Source: Symsagittifera roscoffensis
Taxonomy: Eukaryota; Xenacoelomorpha; Acoela; Convolutidae
NCBI RefSeq assembly: GCF_963678635.1
Contig: NC_087063.1
Span: 62,975,290 to 63,039,289, forward strand
Reading direction: 5' to 3'
Length of the DNA stretch: 64,000 bases
In this document: piece after piece, positions 1 to 9,291 of the stretch
How positions within the stretch are numbered: position 1 is the first letter of the stretch
Layout of the letters: every line of letters starts with the position of its first letter
Notes under the pieces: generated by a model
The model's input: the letters and a program-made list of their open reading frames with translations, nothing else
What the model was told of the DNA's origin: nothing
Database searches by the model: none
Position numbers and translations under genes: made by a program

Positions 1-87
1 ACCTTTACGTTAAAACTTCTCATATTAAAAAAAAAAACAAATATCAACCAATCATTGAATTTCAAGTCTTCCCAAATTTGTTAATGA

Positions 88-282
88 TCAACGAGAGCTG
101 TTAACATCTTGCAAAAAAAGAATCTTAAAATGGGTCTTAATCATAAAATCCTGGCCATCGCAAGAGCAAACAATTATGCCAACAACATACTTATTTTGAC
201 GAAGGAAACCACAACAGAAGCCCATTCCAAAATTAAAAGTGACAACTCGTAGCCTTTCTAAAAAAGCAGCAATTCGCATCAA
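88..282 (-). CDS. Unrecognised 64-codon ORF, possible exon
   Basis: This open minus-strand frame begins with Met-Met-Arg and ends at a stop at its low-coordinate end. The peptide is mixed in composition, with a Cys/Gly-rich middle (FCCGFLRQNKYVVGIIVCSC), rather than the low-complexity Lys/Asn/Phe typical of chance frames in this AT-rich DNA. I see no domain. It lies on the same strand as the spliced gene at 3.3-5.5 kb but downstream of that gene's stop codon, so it would belong to another transcript or be chance. Confidence 0.15.
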   Translation of the reverse strand: MMRIAAFLERLRVVTFNFGMGFCCGFLRQNKYVVGIIVCSCDGQDFMIKTHFKILFLQDVNSSR

Positions 283-1130
283 GCGTCAATTCGTAGCAAG
301 TGACGATTAGTAGCGGTAAAAACAATTGATCACATCATAATAAAAATAGGATTAAATGTTCAACTAAAATTGAAGGGAACTAGAAATCGAAATTGAAGAA
401 AGGCCCTCAAATAGTGTTAGAATGTGTTTTTGTTTGTAGTTTTTTAGCAGCTCAATTGATCCAGACTAGGAATTCTCAAAAGTGGCCATCTTGGCAGCAC
501 GTTTTTAGGCAGAATAGGGGGCAAGCTAATTTTTCACCATGCCCTTTGCCAGCCCTCAGCTCATTTGTTTGTGTTTATTTCAAATTTTTAATTTCTCGAA
601 TTCATTCCACAGATAAATGAGGGAATTATTCTGCCTCCTGCTACCACGAAGAACTGTTCCGACTCATTTTGGTTCAAAATAAACAACATGATCCAATAGG
701 GAGATTCAAATTTCTTGCTAAATTATATGCATAGGGTAGTGATACCGATTTCAAAATCCAGCACTGGAATGAAAGCCAGAATGGAAAAAGATTGTGCGCA
801 CTTTTTTTTTTATTTTATCCGTATGAGGGTGCCAACCAAACTCTTGAAATTTGCGCCAGTTTATTTGCGCAAGGTTAAAAACCAATTTTGAGAGTAATGC
901 CGTTCAGTGTTTCTTCAAAGCACTAATTGATGTTTCTAGGGAAATTTCAAGTCTCGATTGTTTTTAGCTGCCTGAAAGCCCGAATGTATATGTTCTCCTT
1001 TTTTGCAGAATAAAATAGACAAAGGGACTTCGAAGCTTTGATAAAATATGCTATAGAATATCAAAGATTTGATAGAATAAAACTAGACATGCAGTAAACG
1101 TTCTCCCGGCAAGCCAGCTAGTTTTTGACT
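283..1130. other. AT-rich stretch without recognised gene
   Basis: A 75-codon plus frame at 393-620 has no recognisable domain and no splice context I trust. Otherwise this is A/T-run-rich unique sequence. I see no repeat or RNA gene here. Confidence 0.5.
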
Positions 1131-1475
1131 TCAACGTCCTAAATGTTTTTCTGTTGCGCAAATCAGCATACGATCATCATCGTTCTGACCGGAATCGAAA
1201 AGTAGAAAGAAATCCTCAAAGGCCTGAGACATTTCCGAAGACACAGCAATATCTTTTGATCGGGTGAAGGAACGTTCGATACTTGTTTCATTTTCAACAC
1301 TCTGGCTAAGATTTGTATTTGGGCAATTGCACAACTCTCTTAATAATAACATCCTCCTGCGTTCTTGACTTGAATTGCTTGCTGAGAATCCAAGGTTATT
1401 TTTTGTTTTAGTTTCTTGGCACTTTTTACCGCAGAGGAATTGGTATTCAAACGAAGTTACGGTATAATATCTCAT
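1131..1475 (-). CDS. Hypothetical 114-residue protein or exon
   Basis: A Met-initiated frame of 114 codons, the longest non-repetitive open frame in the first 8 kb. It is rich in Ser, Glu, Asp and Arg (for example SQERRRMLLLRELCNC and FEDFFLLFDSGQNDDD), a hydrophilic, acid-ended composition more like a real coding segment than AT-rich noise. The short string KCQETK recurs in another minus-strand frame at 8634-8930, with related DNA around it, so the two may be old paralogous pieces. I recognise no family. Possible acceptor-like AG sites lie just upstream, so it could be an internal or terminal exon instead of a single-exon gene. It lies about 1.8 kb downstream of the stop of the 3.3-5.5 kb gene. 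Confidence 0.3.
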   Translation of the reverse strand: MRYYTVTSFEYQFLCGKKCQETKTKNNLGFSASNSSQERRRMLLLRELCNCPNTNLSQSVENETSIERSFTRSKDIAVSSEMSQAFEDFFLLFDSGQNDDDRMLICATEKHLGR

Positions 1476-2373
1476 TGATTGTAATCTTTTAGCCCAGTTA
1501 CCCCAAAAGTATCATTGTTCTTCAAAAATTCTACTGAAAAACATGGTTGTATTTTTGTGTTATTAGAGTAGTTCAGATTAAGTATCATGCCTTTCACGGA
1601 GAAGTGGCCGTTTGCTGCGCTCGCTGCTTACAAAATTCAGCGGCATGTTGGAAGAGTCATTTAGTGTAACAGTCGTGAGATTAATTGTGAGGTTTAAATG
1701 AAATAAATGAAGTGAATTATATTTTCTGAGCTTTTAAATTTAAACTACACGTTTCGTACCTGGTAACTCATCACAATTTCAAAATCCAAACTGGTGCAGT
1801 ACATACTCCTTACCTACCCGCTCATTTATTTGAATTTCCCGAATTTCACCTTAAAACTAGTCGCCTAAATGCATACAATTTGTGAACAACAACAGTGTAT
1901 ATCATGAAAAACAAACAAATCATGACAAAATCTCGGGTGAAATAAAAGAGTACTCCAATGCCTAGACTTGGAAGCGAATGAGAATGTACCAAAAAATTTA
2001 CATTCAATGCTCAAATCTACATTGAATTGTACCCCTTTTTGAAATTGTTGCTTTATAGCAAAGTAAGAAATTTGTGAGTATTTACAAAAAATTGCGCGCT
2101 GAAAGGACGGAGGAAAACCTTGCCTAAAGCTTCATTGTCATTTCCATTTTTTACCGTACGATGATTTTTTTAAACTAACGATTTACGTTTTGACCTGATT
2201 TCAAAAAAACTAATCGTTTTCTTGAAGAACTACAGGCGACCTACAAACAATACTACGTATTAAAAAAATAAACTGGAAAAAGACATAACCATCACAAACC
2301 CAATAGCAATCAAATCAGCTGAAGGTTACTAAAAATCGTGATAAATTCATCACTATCAAGCACCTGGAACAAA
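1476..2373. other. AT-rich intergenic or intronic DNA
   Basis: No convincing open frame, RNA gene or repeat family seen. The sequence is unique and A/T rich. Confidence 0.5.
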
Positions 2374-2508
2374 ATGCTTGTACCTGACAGCTTTACTGCT
2401 AATGTCAGAGATGCAGGAACATCGGGAAGATATTTGGGAAAGAAAAGAGGGGAGTCTTCATCCGGTCAGCCATTAGTCTGTAAATCCACTACAACAACTA
2501 CAAAATAA
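2374..2508 (+). CDS. Short coding-like frame running into the CAA repeat
   Basis: A 44-residue Met-initiated plus frame whose sequence (middle part SGRYLGKKRGESSSGQPLV) has a balanced, hydrophilic composition unlike the surrounding noise. It ends in a Thr run followed by TAA, where the CAA microsatellite begins. It could be an exon whose 3' part has been overrun by microsatellite expansion, or chance. No family is recognised. Confidence 0.15.
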   Translation: MLVPDSFTANVRDAGTSGRYLGKKRGESSSGQPLVCKSTTTTTK

Positions 2509-2547
2509 CAACAACAACAAAAACAACAACAACAAAAACAACAACAA

Positions 2548-2631
<84 letters not shown>

Positions 2632-2750
2632 CCAAAACAACCAAAACAACAGCAAGAACAACAAAAACAACAACGACAGCAACAACAACAACAATAACAA
2701 CAACAACAACAACAACAACAAGAACAACAAGAATAACAGCAATAACATCA
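2489..2750. repeat. (CAA)n / (TTG)n trinucleotide microsatellite
   Basis: About 260 bp of nearly uninterrupted CAA triplets on the plus strand. The ends are imperfect, with AAAAC, AAGAAC, CGACAG and AATAAC variants, and a pure core spans about 2550-2630. The variant-rich ends around a pure core suggest an expanding array. Long poly-Leu and poly-Val frames on the minus strand are by-products of the triplet repeat. Confidence 0.97.
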
Positions 2751-3311
2751 AAAGGACAAGAATTCATTAGACTACCAATTGTGCTCGAGTTTTATTGGCA
2801 GTGTTTGATCAATGGTCTTCTCATATGAATTTATTCTAGAATGCGACAGGAATTGATTATTGGTTATCAAATTGAAAAGAGTAATCAGATTAAGTAAATC
2901 TTATCAACGTTAGTGGATCTTTTGGAGATGAGACTTTATTTATTTTTTGTTTCCTCATTTAATGAATTAACTGCATTCATTCGTGTTAATTTTTTCAAAT
3001 TTGTACATATTTTTTTTATAAATGTAATACAAAGCTATCAGATATGAATTGAAATTGGAAAGAACTATAAAAAATTGAGGTTTTTAAAATTGAACCGTAC
3101 CCAAATTTGCAAAACAGAAAACATCAAAAACAAAAACTATTTCGCATCTGAAAGCTAATTTCTCGTACTATTTTTAGTCTTATGATAATTTTAAACTGGG
3201 CCGTTTCAGCAAAAAAAAAACCTCTTATTTTGGGATTTTAATGGCATTTTCGTATTGAAATATAATGATCGAAGCGTTCTATATGCAAAAATTACAAATC
3301 AGTCTATTAAT
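2751..3311. other. AT-rich stretch downstream of terminal exon
   Basis: This would be the 3' UTR and downstream flank of the minus-strand gene ending at 3312. AT-rich runs are common. I see no clear gene or RNA. Confidence 0.4.
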
Positions 3312-3457
3312 TCATCGACTGTTTGTCAAGTCCGTCTCTTGCATCCATGCATTGTGCTTTTTTCTTCGCTTATTCAGAGCAATCGCTAACATATTTTCCA
3401 TCCTGACACATCGCGCATCTATCTCCAAGACTCTCCGATCAGTTTGATCAATTTGAT
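3312..3457 (-). CDS. Terminal exon (type B) of a minus-strand host gene
   Basis: The frame starts after an acceptor ending TTTAG at 3458-3459 and runs 2 nt + 47 codons + TGA. The start phase (two bases completing a codon) matches the one-base overhang left by the upstream exon at 4254-4123. The peptide (DQIDQTDRRVLEIDARCVRM...) aligns with that exon's start (DQVNQKHQTVLETDEMETE), so the exons are tandem paralogues. It is hydrophilic and probably helical or coiled-coil. The function is unknown. The position fits the extreme C-terminus of the protein. Confidence 0.5.
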
Positions 3458-4122
3458 CTAAACAAAATCATTTCAACATTTTTGGACTCGCTGACCACCG
3501 GCTTTTTCTAATAGCTCAGTTACACCGGTGTTATACTAAAAGAAAAAATTGAACATTTGGCTTTTGTTTTTAAATGAAACTGTGATCAAAGTTTTAGAAA
3601 ATTGGCTACATTTACTTTAACATTACTCGTAATAAAGTTCGACAAAAATCAGCCATTAATTGAAATTCACGTCTTCATTTTTGTTAATGAAGTCATTTAC
3701 ATCCTGAAGCATATCAATTTCTGCTGTCCATATGCCTGTTTTTATCAGCATTCAAAAAAAAATGTTCTTTTTTGTACATAAATTTGTCATAAAATTAATT
3801 GATTCAAGCTAGGCGAAAGTTTCGCCTTTTTTGTCTCCTATAACTGATGACGTAATTAGCTGAGAGGAAATTTTCATTTCAATACTAGGAGCTGTACGAA
3901 CACTTGTGAAAATAAAAATTATAGGAAACCCTAAGGTAGGACAAAAATTTCAGTGAAATCTCAAGCAAATAAATTTTTAGTGGTTGTATTGTACCATTTA
4001 CTTTAGGAAGAAGTATGACGTGAACTCTAAAATTTTATTGGAACTCTATTATATAGCTTCGCGGTTTTTTGGTGAACTTTAAACAAAATCATTGATTCCC
4101 CTATCATATGATTAAAACGAAC

Positions 4123-4254
4123 CTCTCATCATCTTCATTGTTTTGTCAATCAGGACAGAGCTGCTTTCAACATTTTTTGCCCTCCCGTTCAAGTTAGCTT
4201 CAGTTTCCATCTCGTCAGTTTCCAAAACTGTCTGATGTTTTTGATTGACTTGAT
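4123..4254 (-). CDS. Internal exon (type B) of the same minus-strand gene
   Basis: This exon lies between an acceptor (TTTTAG, 4255-4260) and a donor (AGAG/GTTCG at 4121-4123). It is 132 nt: 2 + 43 codons + 1. Entry and exit phases fit the exons on both sides. The peptide ends SSSVLIDKTMKMMR and is clearly homologous to the exon at 5253-5138, which ends SRSIAIAKSMKMMR. The composition is acidic/basic and helical. Position-by-position similarity, splice sites and phase agreement together make this a real exon rather than a chance frame. I do not recognise the family. Confidence 0.55.
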
Positions 4255-4499
4255 CTAAAAAAAATTGGTCTCATTAGGTTTGGAACAAGTTTTAAATATT
4301 GGTAGTTGAGTTATAAAATATTTTAACAGTATGGAGAACGAAGTTTGAATCTTTATTCAGTTTTTCATTTTCCTTTTTTATTCACTACAGCTGAGAAACT
4401 TAACAAAAACAAATTATTTTTATAAGATGTACTGCTAATAAAAGCTTTACCTAAATTAATTTGCCATATTGGTGGAAAAAATATTAATTGAAGAGCACT

Positions 4500-4579
4500 T
4501 AGAAAACAAAAATTCAAGAACTTAGCATGAGTGCTTGTATCAGGGCAGAGCTCTGAGTGTTCCGATTGCGTTCCAAGGT
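4500..4579 (-). pseudogene. Degenerate type-A exon copy
   Basis: This minus-strand segment matches the exon at 5524-5428: LDLGTQSEHSELCPDT here against the aligned residues IDLKRQCDHAGLCPDT there (in the second, the first residue lies in the intron). The acceptor AG of the 5524 exon aligns with GG here, and no donor in the right phase is evident. The copy therefore looks skipped or dead. It lies in the intron between the two type-B exons, as expected if an A+B exon pair was duplicated in tandem and one A exon then decayed. Confidence 0.45.
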
Positions 4580-4691
4580 CCAATGGAGCAGTGTTTCTTA
4601 CATTTTTTGATGAATTATTCAAAAAAAATTACAAATTAGTCTTTTTTCATGACAAATAGTCTGCTATAACTAACTTGAAACAATATCTAAG

Positions 4692-4795
4692 ACGGATTCA
4701 ACCTCCGCTTACGCATTAATAGCGCGAAATATATCGCGCGTTAATTGTTCCAAATTGGTCAAACAGACAATTTAAACCGCGAAAACCAATTTATG
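4692..4795. repeat. Tandem-duplicated intronic motif, copy 1
   Basis: Begins GACGGATTCAACCTCCGC and contains the inverted repeat GCGCGA (4722-4727) / TCGCGC (4734-4739). It is repeated at 5716-5808 (offset about 1.03 kb) and more weakly at 6904-6985. It marks the same duplication that copied the A and B exons. Confidence 0.7.
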
Positions 4796-5137
4796 TATAC
4801 GGGAAGCAATTTTTAATGGAGCAGTTGATAGCCACTTGATTAGCCATTTTTAGACAGCAAGAACAACGTGTTAGTTCAAAAAATTGTATATTTCAAAAAA
4901 ATGGACAAATTTACAGTTGAACCGGGTTTTGCTGCATAATGAGCTGAAAAGAGCTCGATATAATGTTGAAAGGGCATAGAAGTTTGCCGGGCATTTTTAT
5001 GGCTTTTCAGAAATTTTCCAACTTTTTCTAAACTATTGGTATTTTACGTTGAGACATCATAATCATAAACAAATTGCAGCACTTACTTCATTTTAAAACA
5101 GATTAACAGACTTGGAATTTCATAACTGAAAACCAAC

Positions 5138-5253
5138 CTCTCATCATCTTCATTGACTTGGCAATCGCAATGGATCTGCTATCAATTTTTTTCATCTTTT
5201 CGTGCAAGTTTCCTTCCACTTCCATCTTTGTTAAATGCATGAATTCGTTCGCG
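5138..5253 (-). CDS. Internal exon (type B) of the minus-strand gene
   Basis: This exon lies between a good acceptor (ATTTTCAG, 5254-5261) and a donor (GAGAG/GTTGG at 5136-5138). It is 116 nt: 1 + 38 codons + 1. The peptide (ANEFMHLTKMEVEGNL..., ending IAKSMKMMR) is basic/acidic and helical. Its entry phase fits the exon at 5524-5428 and its exit phase fits the exon at 4254-4123. Homology to the latter shows exon duplication. The function is unknown. Confidence 0.55.
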
Positions 5254-5427
5254 CTGAAAATTACAAGAATCAATCATTACAAGCATGGGGCAAAACTATG
5301 CAATGTTTTTGTTTTCAATGTTTCACTTTCACTTTGGCAAAACTAGACAACAGTTTTGTTTCGCGATTTTGTTTTGAACGATCAAATGAGCCAAAAACGG
5401 TTTGATTGTAGATATTTCTTCTACTAC

Positions 5428-5524
5428 CACTCAGCAAGCTGAGCAGAAATTGCACCGTTTAGTTGAAGAAGACTGCTGCGCGTATCAGGGCAAAGCCCTG
5501 CATGATCACACTGCCTTTTAAGGT
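5428..5524 (-). CDS. Internal exon (type A) of the minus-strand gene
   Basis: The exon follows an acceptor CTATAG (5525-5530) and ends at a donor GAGTG/GTAGTAG (5428). It is 97 nt: 2 + 31 codons + 2. Without splicing the frame would stop two bases into the intron. With splicing it joins in frame to the exon at 5253. The peptide contains HAGLCPDTRSSLLQLNG. A decayed paralogue lies at 4579-4500. The 174-bp intron to the next exon is short and AT-rich. Confidence 0.45.
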
Positions 5525-5715
5525 CTATAGAGTAGTAATAACGTAAAGAAAATTAAAGGTGATGCACCAAAAAAAAAGAATTTTTAGAAAGTTAGAGATT
5601 TTTTTGTGAAAACGATCCCTCGCCTGCCATAAAAAATATATAACGATAGACATCGCTCCTAGTAACAAAAAATTTATGGCAAATAAGATTCCTTCAACGA
5701 ATTTGGAACGATTTC

Positions 5716-5808
5716 TCAGACGGATTAAATCTCCGCTAACACGTAATTAGCGCGTTAATTGTCCCAAATAGGCCAAAACGGCAATCTTTAAACCCCCATA
5801 ACTCTGTA
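5716..5808. repeat. Tandem-duplicated intronic motif, copy 2
   Basis: Second copy of the 4692-4795 motif (GACGGATTAAATCTCCGC...). The central inverted repeat is reduced to a single GCGCG. The similarity continues to about 5980 and resumes in the third copy at 6904-7150, which shares the string AGCACAAATATT. Confidence 0.65.
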
Positions 5809-6903
5809 AAAATTGAGCACAGGTAATGTTTCAAATTTAAGCTCAGCAAATCAAAACCATGTGATTAATATAAAAATAAAAATTCCTCGTTAAAAGGTCG
5901 AAATTTGTCTTTGTGAAAGAAAACCAACCGAGCACAAATATTGCGTTTCTTTCGTTACGAAAGTCGGAACAATAAACTATTTGTTTTATATGGCTGTGGA
6001 GCTTACATTAACGAACTTAGTGACGTTTTTCTGAGATATTACGTACCATTTTTCCTTTTAAAAGGCCCCCAAATTATTTATAAAAAAGGATAGCGAACCT
6101 AATTCAGACTGCTCAAACCTCAATCACGTGTTCTGCTAATGAAAATATCTTCGCAGAAGTAAATATCTTCGCAGAAAAAGATCGAGTCCCTAGCATTCTA
6201 CGCATTGCGCAGCACAAAAAAAAATCATAACAATTATCTCTTTATAACTAGATATGACTTGCGAAGGAAGCTTTGGGCCGATTGGGTGACAAAATATCTA
6301 TCTCCAAGTATAAAAAATCCGCACTTTCTATAAAAACTCATCTTCCACCTCCCAAAAATTATATGATCTGATTGAATGTTAATCGTCATCTAAACGCAGT
6401 TATTATGATTACAATTTTTGACAGCCAAATCTAAGATTTAAGAACACCAACAGTGAACTGAGAAAATTGAACTAAGAGATCAAATAAAACCTAAAACTAC
6501 GAATTTATTTAGATTAAAACATTTTTATTAAAATTTAACTACCACTGCAGACCTGATGACATATAAAGACAGCAAAATATGATAAGTAGATGAGAAAAAT
6601 TAAAAAAAAAATTTTGTTGAAATACTTTTTGTCCATAACCACTTTCACAAAAAAACAACAGAAGCAATTGTTTGGTAAGGTTCGAAATTCCTCAAAAATT
6701 AAACTGAAATTTAAAGCCAATTAAAAACATTGGATGAAAATTTAACAAAAAAAAAGTAGAGAAAAAATTTTTTTTTCTTTCTATTCTTCGTTTTATCCGC
6801 CAGTTGATATGTAAAATAGAAAAGGTGCGCTTAGCATCTTGCATTATTTTGATAAGAATAAATTGATAGTATCAACTCAATTTGGAAGTTATTTTTTGCC
6901 CGC
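5809..6903. other. AT-rich stretch between duplicated segments
   Basis: No convincing exon found. A 61-codon minus frame at 6535-6720 is Phe/Leu/Ile rich and looks like chance. A small direct repeat, ATATCTTCGCAGAA, occurs twice near 6147-6177. Confidence 0.4.
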
Positions 6904-7310
6904 AGGAGAATGTTATGAGAACGCAATATATCGCGCGTTATGTATCCCAAATGACCAATTTAACAGTTGTCAAAACCCCGTAATTTTAACAGAAATGATA
7001 AAAAGTAAAATGTTTTTGTGTCCAAGGAATTTTTTTTCGAGATAGTGTAAATAAACGTCAAAAACGCTTAGTTGAAATGTCGGAAAAAGATTGAATAAAA
7101 AACCAACCCAAGCACAAATATTCCGCCTTTTCATTAAAAATCGGACCAATAACCCGGGACATTTTGATTACAAATATGTTTGTCTCAAAACAATATAAAT
7201 TGCATCATGAAAAAACTGAAAAAATAGTACAAAACCAAGCTGTGTTCCGCCACCTGTTCTCTAAAATCCACAACCAGTGATTTTTTCGTTTAAAACGACC
7301 CCAAATAACA
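6904..7310. repeat. Tandem-duplicated segment, copy 3 (diverged)
   Basis: Resembles 5716-6090: an AATATATCGCGCGTTA-type core, then CCCAAAT-GACCAA, then AACCAACC(C/G)AAGCACAAATATT, then a CGACCCCAAAT-type string. No A or B exon is visible next to it. Confidence 0.5.
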
Positions 7311-7502
7311 AATATCAAAATCGCGAAAAGTAATTTAAGTCATGGCAGTTCAATATCAATTGGTAAACACTTGTTAGTTTTCGGACCTTTCTGTTCATAC
7401 CTTTCAAAATGGGGAGGAACTATGTAATTGGGTAAGTTTAATTTTTCCAGGCAAATTCTGGTACCACAAATAACCATTGGAACTGGGTCGAGTGATACTG
7501 AA

Positions 7503-8350
7503 CCCGCACTGGAGCTCCATAGATATTAATCGATTATAATGGATAAACGTAGTCTAAAATGTTGTCGTTATAATCCATTATTGTGGCAAATTTAGACCTT
7601 GTAATCGATTATATTGTCATTATATTCGATTATTTTCTTAAAAACACAATTTTTTAAAATCCATTATAATGGATTATAATCCACTTAAAATCCATTATAA
7701 TGGATGACAATCCATTTAAAATCCATTATAATTCATCATAAATCATAAACCCCACAGTAATTCCTAAACACCCCTCCCCCAAAGTCAACCAATAAATAAA
7801 CCCCCCATTAAGGGGGGCGAATGCGAATGGTGGTTGTGGTAAACTGACAGGGAGGTGGGTGGGGGAGGGAGAGGAGGGGGGTTTGGTAAGCGCGGGGGGT
7901 GTAAACAGGGAGGAAAACGGGGGGGGGGGGTGTAAACAGGAAGGAAAGGGGCGTAAACATGGAGGGCGTAAACGCGGTATATAAAACCAAATTATAACGA
8001 TTGAAAAGTGCAACATTTTATGAAGCCTAAAAACCTAATACGTAGGAACTGTACTAAACAGTAAATGCGATGGCTTTGAAAAAAAGTTGGATATTTCATG
8101 AGTAACCTCTCGAAAAAATCCATTAAAATCGATTATAACTGATTTTAATGGATTATTTTGCCTCGAAAACAAATTTCATTTTCTTTCAAAGCTAATCGAT
8201 TACCATCGATTATATTCGGATTTTATTGATTGGAATAAAAGTTTCATCATAATCCATTCTATTTTGATTATAACCGATTATAACCGATTATTATAGAAGA
8301 CCACAATAATTCAATATAATCGATTATTATCCATGGAACTCCGGTGCGGG
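7503..8350. mobile_element. Non-autonomous TIR element (MITE or foldback type)
   Basis: An 848-bp unit bounded by imperfect inverted repeats of about 40 bp that begin CCCGCAC (7503-7509) and end GTGCGGG (8344-8350). About 34 of 39 positions match by eye. The interior carries many subterminal copies of the palindrome TCCATTATAATGGA and of ATCGATTATA-type strings (7660-7740 and 8115-8330), which are also partly inverted. The centre is G-rich. There is no transposase frame, so it would depend on another element. Only AA flanks both ends, so no convincing target-site duplication is visible. I cannot assign a superfamily. Confidence 0.75.
7801..7975 (+). other. G-rich, GTAAAC-studded core of the TIR element
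   Basis: The plus strand has many G runs of 3 to 12 with short loops, so it could form G-quadruplexes. GTAAAC occurs five times (about 7838, 7901, 7932, 7953, 7967), resembling the core of forkhead-type sites. A CCCCCC/GGGGGG hairpin opens the segment (7801-7817). Minus-strand Pro-rich frames here are by-products of the G runs. Whether it does anything is unknown. Confidence 0.6.
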
Positions 8351-8455
8351 AAACTTCTCTTAGTCGTGATTCGAAAAGCCTTACAATATATTTTTCTTGC
8401 ATTGCCAAGAATAACCCGTTCAAAAATTTTGCTCCTTCGGGCAATTAAGACTCAC

Positions 8456-8521
8456 CGACAATGAAGAATACACCATAGAAATTCTGCATGTCAACATCAT
8501 CGCATTTGTGAAAACAATCAT
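8456..8521 (-). CDS. Candidate upstream exon of the minus-strand gene
   Basis: The donor is strong (GTCG/GTGAGT at 8456) and the acceptor (TTAAAAG, 8522) is weaker. Length is 66 nt: 2 + 21 codons + 1. The peptide reads DCFHKCDDVDMQNFYGVFFI. It leaves a one-base overhang, the phase needed by the exon at 5524-5428, which is the main reason for proposing it. The open frame extends further upstream, so the true 5' boundary may differ. The family is not recognised. Confidence 0.3.
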
Positions 8522-8633
8522 CTTTTAACAGACGCAGGATAATTATCAAAAACCCGCACAACTACAACAGCTTTTTGAACCCAATTAAAAAACTAATTAC
8601 TAATTAAACAGATATGAGTTAAAACTTTAAAAA

Positions 8634-8930
8634 TCATTGAAAATTGTATTTCGTACTCTTACTAAAATTCGGCTTGAGCCCGTATATCCTCTCAAGATTT
8701 GCTTTGAAAATTATTATTTCGAACACTTGATCAGGTGAAAAATGATTTATGCACGGAATTTTTGCACGTATGGTGTTTTTGTCAGCGCTCGTTATGTTCA
8801 TTTTTGTTTCTTGACACTTTTGCATTTTTGCGGAAGGGAGAAGAGAGCCTAACTCGTTAAATCCTACTAGATTCTTTAATTCTACTAGAAAGGCACTAAA
8901 AGTAATCCAACTTGCACTAAAAGTAATCAA
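8634..8930 (-). CDS. Coding-like frame, unrecognised
   Basis: A 98-codon frame. Its centre (KCQETKMNITSADKNTIRAK) has a coding-like composition and shares KCQETK with the ORF at 1131-1475. Its first codons lie in the 21-bp direct repeats beside the LTR, so the true 5' end is unclear. It may be a fragment truncated by the retrotransposon insertion, or chance. Confidence 0.18.
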   Translation of the reverse strand: MITFSASWITFSAFLVELKNLVGFNELGSLLPSAKMQKCQETKMNITSADKNTIRAKIPCINHFSPDQVFEIIIFKANLERIYGLKPNFSKSTKYNFQ

Positions 8931-8936
8931 CTATAG

Positions 8937-9291
8937 TACAGGCATAACCGATGCCTTAATAGCTTCTGACGATACCAAGCTGGTAGCCTATTATTCCTAA
9001 ATGTTTTGTGCATTTTTTTCGAGAACCAATCAGGTACATTGAGTGTGAAAACTCGAATGGATATCAAATTTTTCTCATTTTCTATTAGTTTACCGAACGG
9101 GTTCCCTCTAGAAGTTTGATCAGCTTTTTCATCCATTTCAATCAACAGTAAAAAGGTAAAGTCGAGCAATTGCATGTCAATTAATTATAGAATTAGTGCT
9201 CGCTTGTTTTCTAGAGTTTTGGTTTTTCGGTTCACCGCCACAATGAAACAATCATATCAATCATCAGCGCATATGCATTCCTATCTGCACA
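8937..9291 (-). repeat. 3' LTR (left end) of the BEL/Pao element
   Basis: This segment aligns along its length with 24293-24641, sharing for example AAGCTGGTAGCCTATT, AATCAGGTACATTGAG, GTCGAGCAATTGCATGTCA and ACCGCCACAAT. Identity is about 75% by eye. On the element strand it starts TGTGCAG; the far end reads TA where the other LTR reads TG on the plus strand. Just outside on the element side is the purine-rich AGTGGCGGA, a plausible polypurine tract (9293-9301). Confidence 0.7.

Larger units (their letters stand above)
8351..8936. other. Unique flank between TIR element and BEL/Pao LTR
   Basis: Contains the candidate exon at 8456-8521, a coding-like minus frame (8634-8930) and, against the LTR, a 21-bp tandem direct repeat starting GCACTAAAAGTAATC (8893-8934). 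Confidence 0.5.

Noticed and set aside
2473-2767. Poly-Leu and poly-Val ORFs of 89-92 codons on the minus strand
   Set aside because: They are direct translations of the (TTG)n microsatellite and have no coding features.
7726-8016. Pro-rich minus-strand ORFs of 60-96 codons
   Set aside because: Produced by the G-run core of the TIR element. No domain, and overlapping frames are equally open.
7503-8350. Helitron
   Set aside because: It has inverted terminal repeats and no 3' CTRR end with hairpin, so it does not fit.
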